Positions 55,308 through 64,000 of a DNA stretch of 64,000 nucleotides are shown here, piece by piece. Every line of letters begins with the position of its first letter. The first letter of the stretch is position 1. Origin of the DNA: Bipolaris cookei (taxonomy: Eukaryota; Ascomycota; Dothideomycetes; Pleosporales; Pleosporaceae); the NCBI GenBank assembly GCA_002286855.1, contig NRSV01000067.1, forward strand, positions 62,001 through 126,000, written 5' to 3'. Both the position numbers and the translations under genes were made by a program. Below the pieces are notes generated by a model. That model had not been told where the DNA came from and searched no databases. It saw nothing but the letters and a program-made list of their open reading frames with translations.

Positions 55308-55425
55308 CAGATTCAGGCTTGGATTGAGAGAATTCCAGGTCACATTAAACAGATTATAAAGCTTAATCACATTCAAGTCAAGCGGAATCCCACAACAGAG
55401 GATCTTCTCAACGTCATAAAGGTTA
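55308..55425 (+). pseudogene. Relic of a Tc1/mariner-type transposase C-terminus
   Basis: The frame reads QIQAWIERIPGHIKQIIKL, which resembles the conserved tail of Tc1-like transposases (typically followed by an acidic GGNEY segment). Here the next residues differ and the frame runs into the Fot1-like element after the TA at 55424. A short fossil only. Confidence 0.4.
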
Positions 55426-57274
55426 ACGTGGTTTACAAGCGAGCACCGCGTACAAGCGAGCGCCGCACCCCACCAACTTCGCGCACCTCTTTCATCTCAA
55501 TACACAATGGCTCAACGTAGCGCTAGTCAGTTAGTTTCAAACGAATCAGATATTCAGCTTGCTATCTCTTCTATCAAGTCTGGTCAAATACAGAGCAATC
55601 GTAGTGCTGCTGCCATCTATAATGTGTCTGAACGAACGATCCGTCGCCGACGCGTCGGCAAGCCTGCGCGACGCGATTGCCAGCCCAACTCAAAGAAGCT
55701 CACTAAGCTAGAAGAGGAGGTGATAGTTGATCATATACTTGATCTAGATCTACGTGGATTTTCGCCTACCTACGCTGCTGCGCGCAATATGGCTGACAGA
55801 CTCCTGGCCAGCGCCGCGCTGGCCAGGTTGGTGTCCACTGGCCGCGCAACTTTGTCAAGCGTATAGACAGTCTTACGACATGTTTCAATCGAGCCTACGA
55901 TAGGCAGAGAGCTCTATGTGAAGATCCAGCCTTAATCAAGAGCTGGTTTGAGCTTGTAGAGCAGACGAAGGCCAAGTATGGCATCTGTAACGAGGACGTC
56001 TATAACTTCGACGAAGCTGGCTTTATGATGGGGAAGATCACGACTCAGCTTATCGTAACAGAGCCAGAGAGAAGAAGCCGGCCAAAGGCTATCCAGCCAG
56101 GTGGCCGAGAGTGGGTGACGTTTATCGCTGGGATTAACGCAGCTGGCTGGTCTATCCCACCGTTTCTGATCTTTACTGGCAAGTATCACTTATCTGCCTG
56201 GTATGAGGAGGCAGAGATCCCACGCGACTGGGCGATCGCAGTGAGCGATAACGGCTGGACGACTAATGAGCTAGGAGTTGAGTGGCTAAAGCACTTTGTC
56301 AAACATACAAATGGCAAGGTTATTGGGGCACGCCGGCTGCTTATTCTTGACGGCCATGAGAGCCACCAGTCACTTGAGTTCCAAGAGCTCTGCAAGAAGA
56401 ACAATATCTACACGCTCTGTATGCCGCCTCACTCGTCTCACCTGCTCCAGCCTCTTGACGTTGGCTGCTTCTCGCCATTGAAGCGCGCGTATAGTCGTGA
56501 GGTCGAGAGTCTGATACGCAACTGTATCAACCACATCACCAAGCTCGAGTTTCTACCAGCGTTTAAGGCAGCATTCGATCGATCTTTCACGCCAGCCAAT
56601 ATCTGCTCAGCTTTCCGAGGCGCAGGCCTTGTTCCTCTCCAGCCAGAAGCTGTTCTATCAAAGCTTGACGTAAAGCTGCGTACGCCTACTCCTCCAGCTA
56701 CTCCTCCAGCTACTCTTACAGAAGCTCTCTGGCAGGCCTGTACGCCAGGCAACCTACGCGAGCTTGAAGCTCAATCAACGCTGATAAGTAATCGCGTTCG
56801 ACAGCACAAAAGCTCATCACCAGCTTCAATTATCGCGGCAATTGGCCAGCTTAAGAAGGGGGCAGAGATAATGATGCTCTCAGCTGAGCTAATGCGCGAT
56901 CGAATCGCCAGCCTTGAGAGAGCTAACACAGCAGTATCAGAGCGTAGAAAGCGTAAGAAAAAGCGGATACAGAAGCGTGGAGTCCTTACTAAGGGAGCTG
57001 GAGAGGACATACTTGCTCAACGTGAGGCTGATGAGCAGATTATTCGTGAGGAGCGTCAAGGAGGAGAGCGATCAGGTGTCAGCCGCCGAGCTCTTACGCG
57101 CTGTAGTAGATGCAAAGAGACTGGTCATAACTCGCGTACATGTAAAAAAGATACTCTAGATAGCAATTAATCTACTATCTTAATATCTATTAAAACCATC
57201 TATATGTGGTGGAGCTACACGCTTGTAGAGGTGTGCGAAGTTGGTGGGGTGCGGCGCTCGCTTGTAAACCACGT
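55426..57274 (+). mobile_element. Fot1/pogo-type DNA transposon with TA duplication
   Basis: A 1849-base element bounded by TA at 55424-55425 and 57275-57276. The terminal inverted repeats begin ACGTGGTTTACAAGCGAGC at both ends and share about 47 bases, including CCGCACCCCACCAACTTCG. At the left end a 17-base piece (ACCGCGTACAAGCGAGC) is duplicated in tandem. The transposase inside is broken by a frameshift, so the copy is probably not autonomous, although its ends are intact. Confidence 0.9.
55507..57170 (+). pseudogene. Fot1-like DDE transposase, frameshifted
   Basis: Starts MAQRSASQLVSNESDIQLA with a helix-turn-helix DNA-binding region (AIYNVSERTIRRRR). After about residue 103 the frame is lost near 55807-55821 and ends at 55866; the remainder continues in another frame (HWPRNFVKRID, then DRQRALCEDPALIKSWF) through to 57170. 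Catalytic DDE residues are in YNFDEAGF, LLILDGHESH and PLDVGCFSPLKRAY. A CSRCKETGHNSRTC zinc knuckle is at the C-terminus. It is clearly related to the transposase at 61094-62743. One short insertion or deletion explains the break. Confidence 0.88.
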
Positions 57275-57276
57275 TA

Positions 57277-57988
57277 TATCAAGTCTAGCCTGACGAGTAT
57301 GCGAAGCTTTGAGTTGGTCTAAAGTTTATTTGTCAGCGTCAGAATAATGGCCGCCCAGAGAACCGAATTTTGGTGGCTGGATTACTATGCGCAAGTGTTG
57401 CGGGGTGCAGGCGGTCTAATAGGTAGTCATGTCCTTGCCACCTGCATCGATATCGGTCACGCGCATGTGTATATTCTACCGACGGAAATTGGACCCCTGA
57501 TGCAGATTTCTAGTTCCCTTCCGGCTGTAAGATGCATTGGTAGGGGAGAAAAATAAAGACGAGTCCGGCTGAAGAAAAGCATAAATGGCGCAGCCGTGCC
57601 AATTCTTTCGCTGCCGTGACCCATCCACAATCCGCTGTGCCCTCGGTCTCTGCTGTAGCGAACTCTATGGGACCAATTGATTTTTCTTCATCCAAGAACA
57701 GGCGTCTAGGATGAAAGACGGCACTGGTTTCCAGCAAGACTGTGCTTGACCTTGATATGTACTTGACTCGGACATGATCCTAATGGGGCTTGGCAACGTC
57801 ATACTAGCCGGCCCTATACCTTTTCTCCACACTCAACACCAGATTTGCCCATCGCGCACCACCCACCGCCTCAACTAGCGCCAACAAACGCCATTCTGGC
57901 CGCAGATTATCCGCAGTAGTAGTTACTTCGAATCTGGAGCCCCGCAGTCTCTACGCGATCTGCTCCCTGCAGCACCTCATCGGCAAAC
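57277..57988. other. Intergenic region upstream of carboxylesterase
   Basis: 712 bases between the transposon and the esterase ATG. A 70-codon open frame at 57347 has no motif. The 3' part is CA/CC-rich, as in a fungal promoter. No gene called. Confidence 0.45.
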
Positions 57989-59833
57989 ATGACGGACCGA
58001 CTCCCTGGACCGTCTGCTGCGGTACTACCAGCAACGGTACCGGAGCAAGAAAGCACTATAAAAGCAAGACATTTCCCCCCGAGATGGTTGAAGAGGAGGT
58101 TCGCCATCATCATGATTTTCTCGAGTAGCACGGTGTTTCTCTTTTGGTACTTTGGCGCCTTCACCTATGCGAGGCCAACTTATCCTCCGGCGCTGCCACA
58201 GCCGGAAACGCCACAACGACCGAGTCCTCCAAAACATGAGACACCCGACCAGTCTCTACTCATCAGCCTGCCCGGGTATGGCAGTTTCCAAGGCACCAAG
58301 CTATTGACCGATTTGAAGAAGACGGAGACTTTCAGCAGGCCGGTAGATGCTTGGTTGAATATTGAGTACTCTACACAGCCGGTTGGACCAGGCCGATTCA
58401 AGCCAGTTACCTGGCCTGCTCCTTTTGATGGCACAAAAGATGCGACAGCGAATGGACCGGCTTGCTTCCAGAACATGTATAGCTCGCTGGGACAGTCTGA
58501 AGCTTGCCTCACCATCAATGTCTGCCGACCATCTGGTGTCTCCATGGAGAAGAAGCTGCCATCCTTGGTCTACTTGCATGGTGGATCGTTTGTCTCTGGT
58601 TCCCACCGTAGCTTCGATGGTTCCACGTTTGTTGAGAGGAGCACGGAGCCTCTCATGGTCGTCACAGTGCAGTATCGTCTTGGCGCACTAGGCACTCTCC
58701 CCGCAAAGTTCATGGAAGAAGAGGGCCTTTTGAATCTGGGAATCCGAGACCAAAAGATGGCGCTGGAATTTTTGCAAAAGTACATTGGCTACTTTGGAGG
58801 CGACAAGGACCAGATTACGCTTGGCGGTCAGAGTGCTGGTGGCCATGCTGTTGGCATTCATCTCTTCCACAACTACGGTGAGGATGCTGGAAAGCCATTG
58901 TTCAGCAAGGCCGCCATTTCATCTGGTTCACCGACTGCACGTGCATTCCCAGGTGTCGATTATGCACTCTACCAACGTCAAGTTGCAGACTTTATGGATT
59001 ACCTTAACTGTCCTGAATCACCCACCTCGGAAGCACTCGCATGCCTGGAGGCATCTGAAGTGGATGATATCCAGTTCATTTCCTCGTCAATCTATAACGC
59101 CCACAATTACAACATCACATGGCCCTGGCAGCCTGTTTCTCCAGGCCCAATCTTTGAGAAGCGTGGCTCGACATCTGGCGAGGAGGGCACATTTTTCAAA
59201 GTCCCTCTCCTCATTTCCTCTACTACCGACGAAGGAAAAGCTTTTACCCCACAGGATCTGAGCACTGATTCCGAGTATGTCACATTCTGGGAAACCCTGA
59301 CTCCAGGTCTGAATGCCGAAGATCTTGCCGATCTGGAGCGATTGTACCCTAATACAAAGATTGCACCCGGCACATTAGGATACGTCTCAGACCAATTCGA
59401 GCGTCTCTCCGCCGCATACGGAGACTATTCGTACATCTGCCCCGTCCAAGACACCGCTGTTGTCCTCTCCTCTGCCTCCGCACCTGTCTACAAGGCGCGC
59501 TGGAACACACCCAACTTCTCGCCGACATACAAAGGCATACCCCATGCCAGCGACTCCCTCTACTTCAACGGTCAGCTGAACACGCAATACCCGGAACTCT
59601 CCATGCTCTACAGCGCATACTGGGCGAGCTTTGTCGTCAGTGGTAATCCAAACACGCATCGTGTTGCCAACGCTGCGGTGTGGGAGAAGTACGAGGGTGC
59701 TGGAAGTAAACAGTTAGTGGTTAGCCCTCCAGATCAAGGTGGCGCGTATATGGAGGATGAAGGGGTGGCAATTAGGATGGAGCAGTGTAAGTGGTGGAGG
59801 GATTCGGAGAGGGCGAAGAGGCTTAACAAGTAA
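57989..59833 (+). CDS. Type-B carboxylesterase, type II membrane-anchored
   Basis: An alpha/beta hydrolase of the carboxylesterase/lipase type B family that cleaves carboxyl esters; substrate unknown. Single exon, 614 residues. A basic stretch (PPRWLKRR) is followed by one hydrophobic helix at about 38-58, which would place the catalytic domain on the lumenal or outer side. The oxyanion segment is YLHGGSF and the nucleophile elbow is GGQSAGG with Ser282; the acid is probably Glu415 in TTDEGKAF and the base His519 in KGIPHASDS. The family usually has Glu before the catalytic Ser (GESAGG); Gln is used here and occurs in fungal relatives. Cysteines are present at CFQNMY and ACLTINVCRP, consistent with a disulfide. 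Confidence 0.92.
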   Translation: MTDRLPGPSAAVLPATVPEQESTIKARHFPPRWLKRRFAIIMIFSSSTVFLFWYFGAFTYARPTYPPALPQPETPQRPSPPKHETPDQSLLISLPGYGSFQGTKLLTDLKKTETFSRPVDAWLNIEYSTQPVGPGRFKPVTWPAPFDGTKDATANGPACFQNMYSSLGQSEACLTINVCRPSGVSMEKKLPSLVYLHGGSFVSGSHRSFDGSTFVERSTEPLMVVTVQYRLGALGTLPAKFMEEEGLLNLGIRDQKMALEFLQKYIGYFGGDKDQITLGGQSAGGHAVGIHLFHNYGEDAGKPLFSKAAISSGSPTARAFPGVDYALYQRQVADFMDYLNCPESPTSEALACLEASEVDDIQFISSSIYNAHNYNITWPWQPVSPGPIFEKRGSTSGEEGTFFKVPLLISSTTDEGKAFTPQDLSTDSEYVTFWETLTPGLNAEDLADLERLYPNTKIAPGTLGYVSDQFERLSAAYGDYSYICPVQDTAVVLSSASAPVYKARWNTPNFSPTYKGIPHASDSLYFNGQLNTQYPELSMLYSAYWASFVVSGNPNTHRVANAAVWEKYEGAGSKQLVVSPPDQGGAYMEDEGVAIRMEQCKWWRDSERAKRLNK

Positions 59834-60037
59834 GTCTATCATAGTATAATAATAATTATCATCAGCGAATAATATTTTTGTTGAAACGAGGTTCCTCTAG
59901 TAGTACGACTACTATAGGTAATTAAGTAGAAGTGACAAGGTGGGTGGCTCTAACGTCTACTATTCAGCATATACACTGTGTTACAATCTATCTACTACGC
60001 GTACGCGTCTAGCCAGCCAAAACGATATCATACTAAG
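59834..60037. other. Spacer between esterase and LINE
   Basis: About 200 bases, AT-rich, holding the esterase 3'UTR and the 5' junction of the truncated LINE, which cannot be set exactly. Confidence 0.5.
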
Positions 60038-60971
60038 AAAACAGACTGAACAATTTTCAAGGGGAAGCTAGATAAGGAGATCAAAGCTCTAGATCTAGAG
60101 GAGCGACTATCAACACTACCTCCTTGCTCGAACTACACCTCAAGGAAGCTCATCCTAGGACAAAATATTCCTCTAGAAACCAATCTAGACAAACTAGGAG
60201 AGGACCTCACGAAGGCTATACAGAACGCACTAGAAAAGTCAACTCCGTTAGTCAACCAAAAGCCAAAGCCAAAGCCTTGGTGGACCAGCGAGCTAGATAG
60301 CCATAAAAGAGACCTAAGAAAGGCCTATAGAAAGTACAGGAAATAGGCAAAAAAGGAAAACAATAGCTCCCTCTACCAGTGAAAAAGAGAGTATCTCTGC
60401 ATGAAAAACCGATATCTAAGAGCTGTTCGACGGGCTAAACAAGATCACTGGGAGGCCTCCCTCCGAAAAAACTCACCTAAGGAGATATTTAAAGCTCTAG
60501 CATATACGAAAGACAATATTAGTACTAGAATACTTGTGATTAAAAGCAAGAAATTTTTTACTGAAAAATGTAAAGCTTTTAGAGAGGATCTTTTTTTTGC
60601 TGCTTAATACAGCTAGCCCCTCTTTCTATACCTATGGGGGAGACAGCAGGTGGATCTGGCCTGCTCTAACAAAAGACAAACTCTACTATGCCTGCTGTAA
60701 GGTAAAGGCCACCTCAGCAGGGTATGATCTAATCAGCCAAGAAGTTATTTAAAAGGCCTACTCGACTCAGTCAGAGACTCCATTTAAGATATACTCTACC
60801 TTCTTTAATCTAGACTACCACCCAAGGTGCTGGAGAAAAGCAAAAGGAGTTATCTTAAAAAAGCCAAACAAACCTGACTACACGATACCAAAGGCCTACA
60901 GAGTAATATCACCTCTAAACTGCCTAGGCAAAGTACTAGAAAGGCTAGTAGCTAAGAGACTAGGCGCACTA

Positions 60972-62807
60972 ACGTGTTTCACCAGTGATTCGGCCACCCC
61001 AGTGATTCGGCCACCTCTCTAGACTACTACATCTGTGTAATAGTATTATGCAACGCCACCACAATTTATAGCATTAAGTAGAATAAGATATTATTATTTA
61101 GACGCGTCGCTATCCTCTATATCCTCTATATCCTCTAATTCTACTTGGCACGTACGGGAGTTATGTCCAATTTGGCTGCAACGCCCACAGCGCCGTTCAC
61201 TGCGTACCCTCTTCGCAGGCGTTACACCATCATTACAGCTACCACCCTCTGCCTCGGCGATCTGATCAGCTATCTGACCAACTGTCTGGGACCCCTCTGC
61301 CTGTACGTAGCGCCTCTTGCGAGTTTTTCGCTTCGTTGCTTCACTAATCGTAGCTTCAAGGCGATCAAGTTTCTCCTGCATCAACACCATATTATGAGCT
61401 ATCTGCTGAGCTCCCTTACTCAACTGCTGCATCTGCTCCTTAAGAGAACTTATAGGAGACTCTTGCTGGATTTGCATGCGGTTTCGAATAAGCGTAGCCT
61501 TCGCCTCCATTTCGCGCGCGTTGCGCGGCGTTTTCGGCTCCCAGGTAGGAGTCTCTTGCGCTGGTGGAGTCGGCGTACGCAGCACGACGTTAAGCTGTGA
61601 TAAAACAACGTGATAATCGTGTGGCGTAAGCCCAGCACCTCGAAACCCTCCGCGGATATTATCTGGTGTAATAGCCTTGTAATAGGCCTTTTTAAACGCT
61701 GGTAGGAAGGTTTCTTTACTGATATGGTGGATGCGATTGCGTGCCAAGGCCGAGATAGCATCACCATACGCGCGCTTCAACGGCGAGAAGCAGCCCACAT
61801 CAAGAGGCTGTAAGAGGTGCGACGAGTGGGGAGGCATACAGAGAAGGATTACCTTCTTCTCTTCGCAGAGATCTCGGAAATCCACTGAGCAGTGGCTCTC
61901 GTGGCCATCAATAATGAGCAGCCTATGCGTCCCCACAGGCCGCGCATGGGAATCGAAGTGACGGAGCCAGTCAAGCGCTAGATCATAGTTCGTACAGCCG
62001 TTAAGACCAAATTGAATCACCCAGTCGCGTGGCAGTTCCTCCATGAACCAGGTAGAGATCAGAACCTTGCCTGCGAAGATGAGAAACGCTGGGATACGCG
62101 TGCCTGTTGCGCCAACGCCTTGTATCAGCGTAACCCACTCACGATTGCCTGGCTGGATCTTTTTTGTTAATCCTGGTTTGTCTGAGCCTGTGATAACTGA
62201 CTGTGATAAAATCTTGCCCATAATGAAGCCAGTCTCATCAAAGTTGTAGATATCTTCGTCTACGATACCATACTTTGCCTTTGTATTCTGAACTAGGTCG
62301 AACCAGCCCTTAATAAGCGCTGGGTCTTCGCAGAGAGCTCGCTGGTGATCGTATGGACGGCTTCGGCGCGTACGCAGCTCAGGATTGCGCTGGACGAACC
62401 TATCAACCCAGTTCTTGCCAACCTTCTCTCCACCACGCTCTCGGAGGAGTCTATTAGCCATATCTCGCACGTTGTCTCTTCCACAGGGTAGTCCTCGCTC
62501 AGCCTCGACTGTTAAACGTTGAGTAATAGTCTGCTCTTCTAGTTTTGTTAGGCGCTTAGTTGGTGGTTCGTAATCGCGTTGTGAGCGTCGGCCAGCGCGT
62601 CGGCTTTGGATTGTTGTTCGTGGAATACTATAGGCAATTGCAGCGCGTCGTTCACTCTGAATTTGTTTAGAATCAAGATTAGTAATAGCAAGAAATAGAT
62701 CTCCTTCAGTATAGGCTTTTAACGCGTTGCGTGGTTGAGACATTACGCGTTATTGTTGTGGAGGTGGGGTATCGCGGGGAGGTGGCCGAATCACTGGTGA
62801 AACACGT
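60972..62807 (-). mobile_element. Fot1/pogo-type DNA transposon nested in the LINE, apparently intact
   Basis: An 1836-base element with TA duplications at 60970-60971 and 62808-62809. The ends are perfect inverted repeats over about 27 bases beginning ACGTGTTTCACCAGTGATT and running to CGGCCACC. A 17-base unit (CCAGTGATTCGGCCACC) is doubled in tandem at the left end only. It splits the LINE reverse transcriptase so that the two LINE halves meet in frame across a single TA. The transposase gene inside is uninterrupted, so the element may be able to move. Confidence 0.93.
61094..62743 (-). CDS. Fot1-like DDE transposase, full length
   Basis: Cut-and-paste transposase of the Tc1/mariner-pogo superfamily, targeting TA. 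Single exon, 549 residues from ATG 62743. An N-terminal helix-turn-helix with ERRAAIAYSIPRTTIQSRR binds DNA, and a CENP-B-like second domain (about 62-130) follows. The DDE triad is Asp169 (YNFDETGF), Asp279 (LLIIDGHESH) and Asp315 (LQPLDVGCF), with 35 residues between the last two. A coiled-coil-like Met/Gln/Glu-rich region and a basic KRKTRKRR patch precede a CGRCSQIGHNSRTC zinc knuckle at the C-terminus; the last residues are an EDIEDIED repeat. All motifs intact and no stop; the protein is similar along its length to the broken copy at 55507-57170. Confidence 0.95.
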   Translation of the reverse strand: MSQPRNALKAYTEGDLFLAITNLDSKQIQSERRAAIAYSIPRTTIQSRRAGRRSQRDYEPPTKRLTKLEEQTITQRLTVEAERGLPCGRDNVRDMANRLLRERGGEKVGKNWVDRFVQRNPELRTRRSRPYDHQRALCEDPALIKGWFDLVQNTKAKYGIVDEDIYNFDETGFIMGKILSQSVITGSDKPGLTKKIQPGNREWVTLIQGVGATGTRIPAFLIFAGKVLISTWFMEELPRDWVIQFGLNGCTNYDLALDWLRHFDSHARPVGTHRLLIIDGHESHCSVDFRDLCEEKKVILLCMPPHSSHLLQPLDVGCFSPLKRAYGDAISALARNRIHHISKETFLPAFKKAYYKAITPDNIRGGFRGAGLTPHDYHVVLSQLNVVLRTPTPPAQETPTWEPKTPRNAREMEAKATLIRNRMQIQQESPISSLKEQMQQLSKGAQQIAHNMVLMQEKLDRLEATISEATKRKTRKRRYVQAEGSQTVGQIADQIAEAEGGSCNDGVTPAKRVRSERRCGRCSQIGHNSRTCQVELEDIEDIEDSDASK

Positions 62808-62998
62808 TAGCGGAAACAACAGATCTACTCCACCCCTCTCAACTAGGAGGAAGATTAAAGAAATCCGCTATCGACGCTGCACTTCTCTTCTATAACAGTA
62901 TTCAGCAGTGGAAGAGAAGGTATAGAGTTACTACTACTATCTTTCTTGATATTAAAAGAGCCTTCGACCACGTCTCAAAAAACAAACTTCTCGAAGTT

Positions 62999-63433
62999 AT
63001 GAGAGACCAAGGCCTACCCTGCTGTCTACTAACCTGTACAAAATCCTTTCTCGAAGATAAAGTACTAGAGATTTCCTTCAAGGGACAAACTGAGGAGCCA
63101 AAACAAATCTTGGTAGGAACGCCTCAAGGAAGCCCAGCCTCGCCTATCCTGTTTCTGATCTACTCAAAACCGCTGTTTGAGGCGATTCAGACTAGTACGA
63201 ATATCTACTCCTCCTCCTATACAGACGACCTACAGATCTCTGTATCGACTACGTCAGTGAGGAAAAACACCAAGCTACTAGAAAGGGAGATCCAGAGTCT
63301 CTTTAGACTAGCAGAGGAGTCAGCTATACAATTCGATAGCTCAAAGACTGAACTAGTTAACTGGACAAGATCTAGAAAAGATCAAAGCAGAGTACTTTGC
63401 CTACTCAGGAAATACCACAGTTTAAGGAGCTAG
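62999..63433 (+). pseudogene. LINE reverse transcriptase fragment (palm)
   Basis: Longest uninterrupted piece of the dead LINE open reading frame, 144 codons. Includes GTPQGSPASPILFLIY and the YTDD active-site motif of the RT palm. Just upstream, in the same frame, FLDIKRAFDHVSKNKL supplies the first catalytic Asp. The frame shifts near 63400-63433, where WLRIYFDSSLRFKHH continues in another frame. Confidence 0.85.
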
Positions 63434-64000
63434 TTGGATGGCTAAGAATTTACTTCGACAGCAGCCTCAGGTTCAAGCACCACAGCTATATCAGAAACCA
63501 ACAAGCTAGTGTACCCTTTTACCGTCTTAACAGGCTAGCAAATTCAAACAAAGGCCTCTCGCCTAAAGCAGTACAATAGCTATATCTAGTCTGCGTCACT
63601 AGCATAGCCGATTATGGATGCCAAATCTTCTGGAAAGAGTAGACAACAACCCTTAATCAGAGGCAGAAGCTCCAAAACCAAGCCTGCAGAAAAATCCTAG
63701 GATCCTTTAGAACCTCGCAGACTATACCTAGCGAGGTAGAAGCAGCTCTGTACCCTCCTAGAATTAGACTAAACAACACCCTGCGCCAATACGCCTTTAG
63801 AGCAAGGAAACTAGGTCCCAGCCACCCACTTAATATTGCTATCTCTAGCAATCAGGGGAGGCAGCTTGAGCATATTACTAAATCTACCTCAACAGCCCTA
63901 TCTACTGATAGTGAGGAGATTAAACAATACGCCTTTATGCCATGGAGCTCAGAAATACTCTGCAAGACGCGTATATCTAAGAAGTCAAAAGAAGCTGAAG

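Larger units (their letters stand above)
60038..64000 (+). mobile_element. 5'-truncated Tad-like LINE, runs off the window
   Basis: Remnant of a non-LTR retrotransposon. The first part encodes the region before the reverse transcriptase (KLDKEIKALDLEERL, KPKPWWTSELDSHKRDLRKAYRK) and then the RT N-terminus (SAGYDLIS, AYRVISPLNCLGKVLERLVAKR). Part two, after the nested transposon, holds FLDIKRAFDHVSKNKL, GTPQGSPASPILFLIY, the catalytic YTDD, and a later RNase-H-side region. The endonuclease domain is absent, so the copy is 5'-truncated. Stops at 60047 (TGA), 60344 (TAG), 60380 (TGA), 60750 (TAA), 63577 (TAG) and frameshifts show it is dead. Several stops fit CA-to-TA or TGG-to-TGA changes typical of RIP. 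It continues past 64000. Confidence 0.88.

Noticed and set aside
57347..57556. 69-codon plus-strand frame starting MAAQRTEFWW
   Set aside because: No motif, no splice partner and it lies in the flank between transposon and esterase promoter.

Overview
The window is nuclear DNA of a filamentous ascomycete (Pezizomycotina, most like a Dothideomycete of the Pleosporales type; the species cannot be named from sequence alone). The evidence is compact genes with 43-60 bp introns carrying CTAAC-like branch points, a Zn2Cys6 regulator, an RTA1-like protein, an MDM34 ERMES subunit, Fot1/pogo-type DNA transposons, a Tad-like LINE, and RIP-like decay in the repeats.

Layout. 0-8 kb: mostly intergenic, with a possible small Cys/His-rich ORF, a divergent 14-3-3-like protein, an intron-containing tRNA-Ile(AAT) and one uncertain small ORF. 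8.4-14.3 kb: a short-chain dehydrogenase, then the divergent splicing-factor pair CLF1/PRP31. 17.6-25 kb: a Zn2Cys6 transcription factor, MDM34 and an ECM15-like UPF0045 protein. 25.6-29.6 kb: a gene-poor repeat island with two inverted copies of one LTR and a possible P450 remnant. 29.6-38.8 kb: an RTA1-like membrane protein, a Ser/Thr-rich single-pass ORF, an NDR-type kinase gene broken by two in-frame stop codons, a Yippee protein and a tandem DsbA/HCCA-isomerase-like protein. 39.1-54.9 kb: a dense housekeeping block of LTN1 (ribosome quality control ligase), RAD3 (TFIIH helicase), an ornithine decarboxylase antizyme read through a +1 frameshift, a nucleolar FKBP and REV1. 54.9-64 kb: a transposon-rich end with a frameshifted Fot1-like element, a membrane carboxylesterase, and a 5'-truncated LINE that carries an apparently intact Fot1-like element in its reverse transcriptase.

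Together. Three head-to-head pairs share short promoters: CLF1/PRP31, LTN1/RAD3 and the FKBP/REV1. All the housekeeping genes are otherwise independent; there is no metabolic cluster. No entirely new system was recognised. The most interesting points are the antizyme frameshift site (UCC UGA), the kinase with nonsense codons but intact catalytic motifs, the degenerate 14-3-3 fold, a GC-AG intron in CLF1, and the nested transposons with clean TA duplications. All intron-exon models were worked out by hand from splice signals, reading frame and family similarity remembered without a database.
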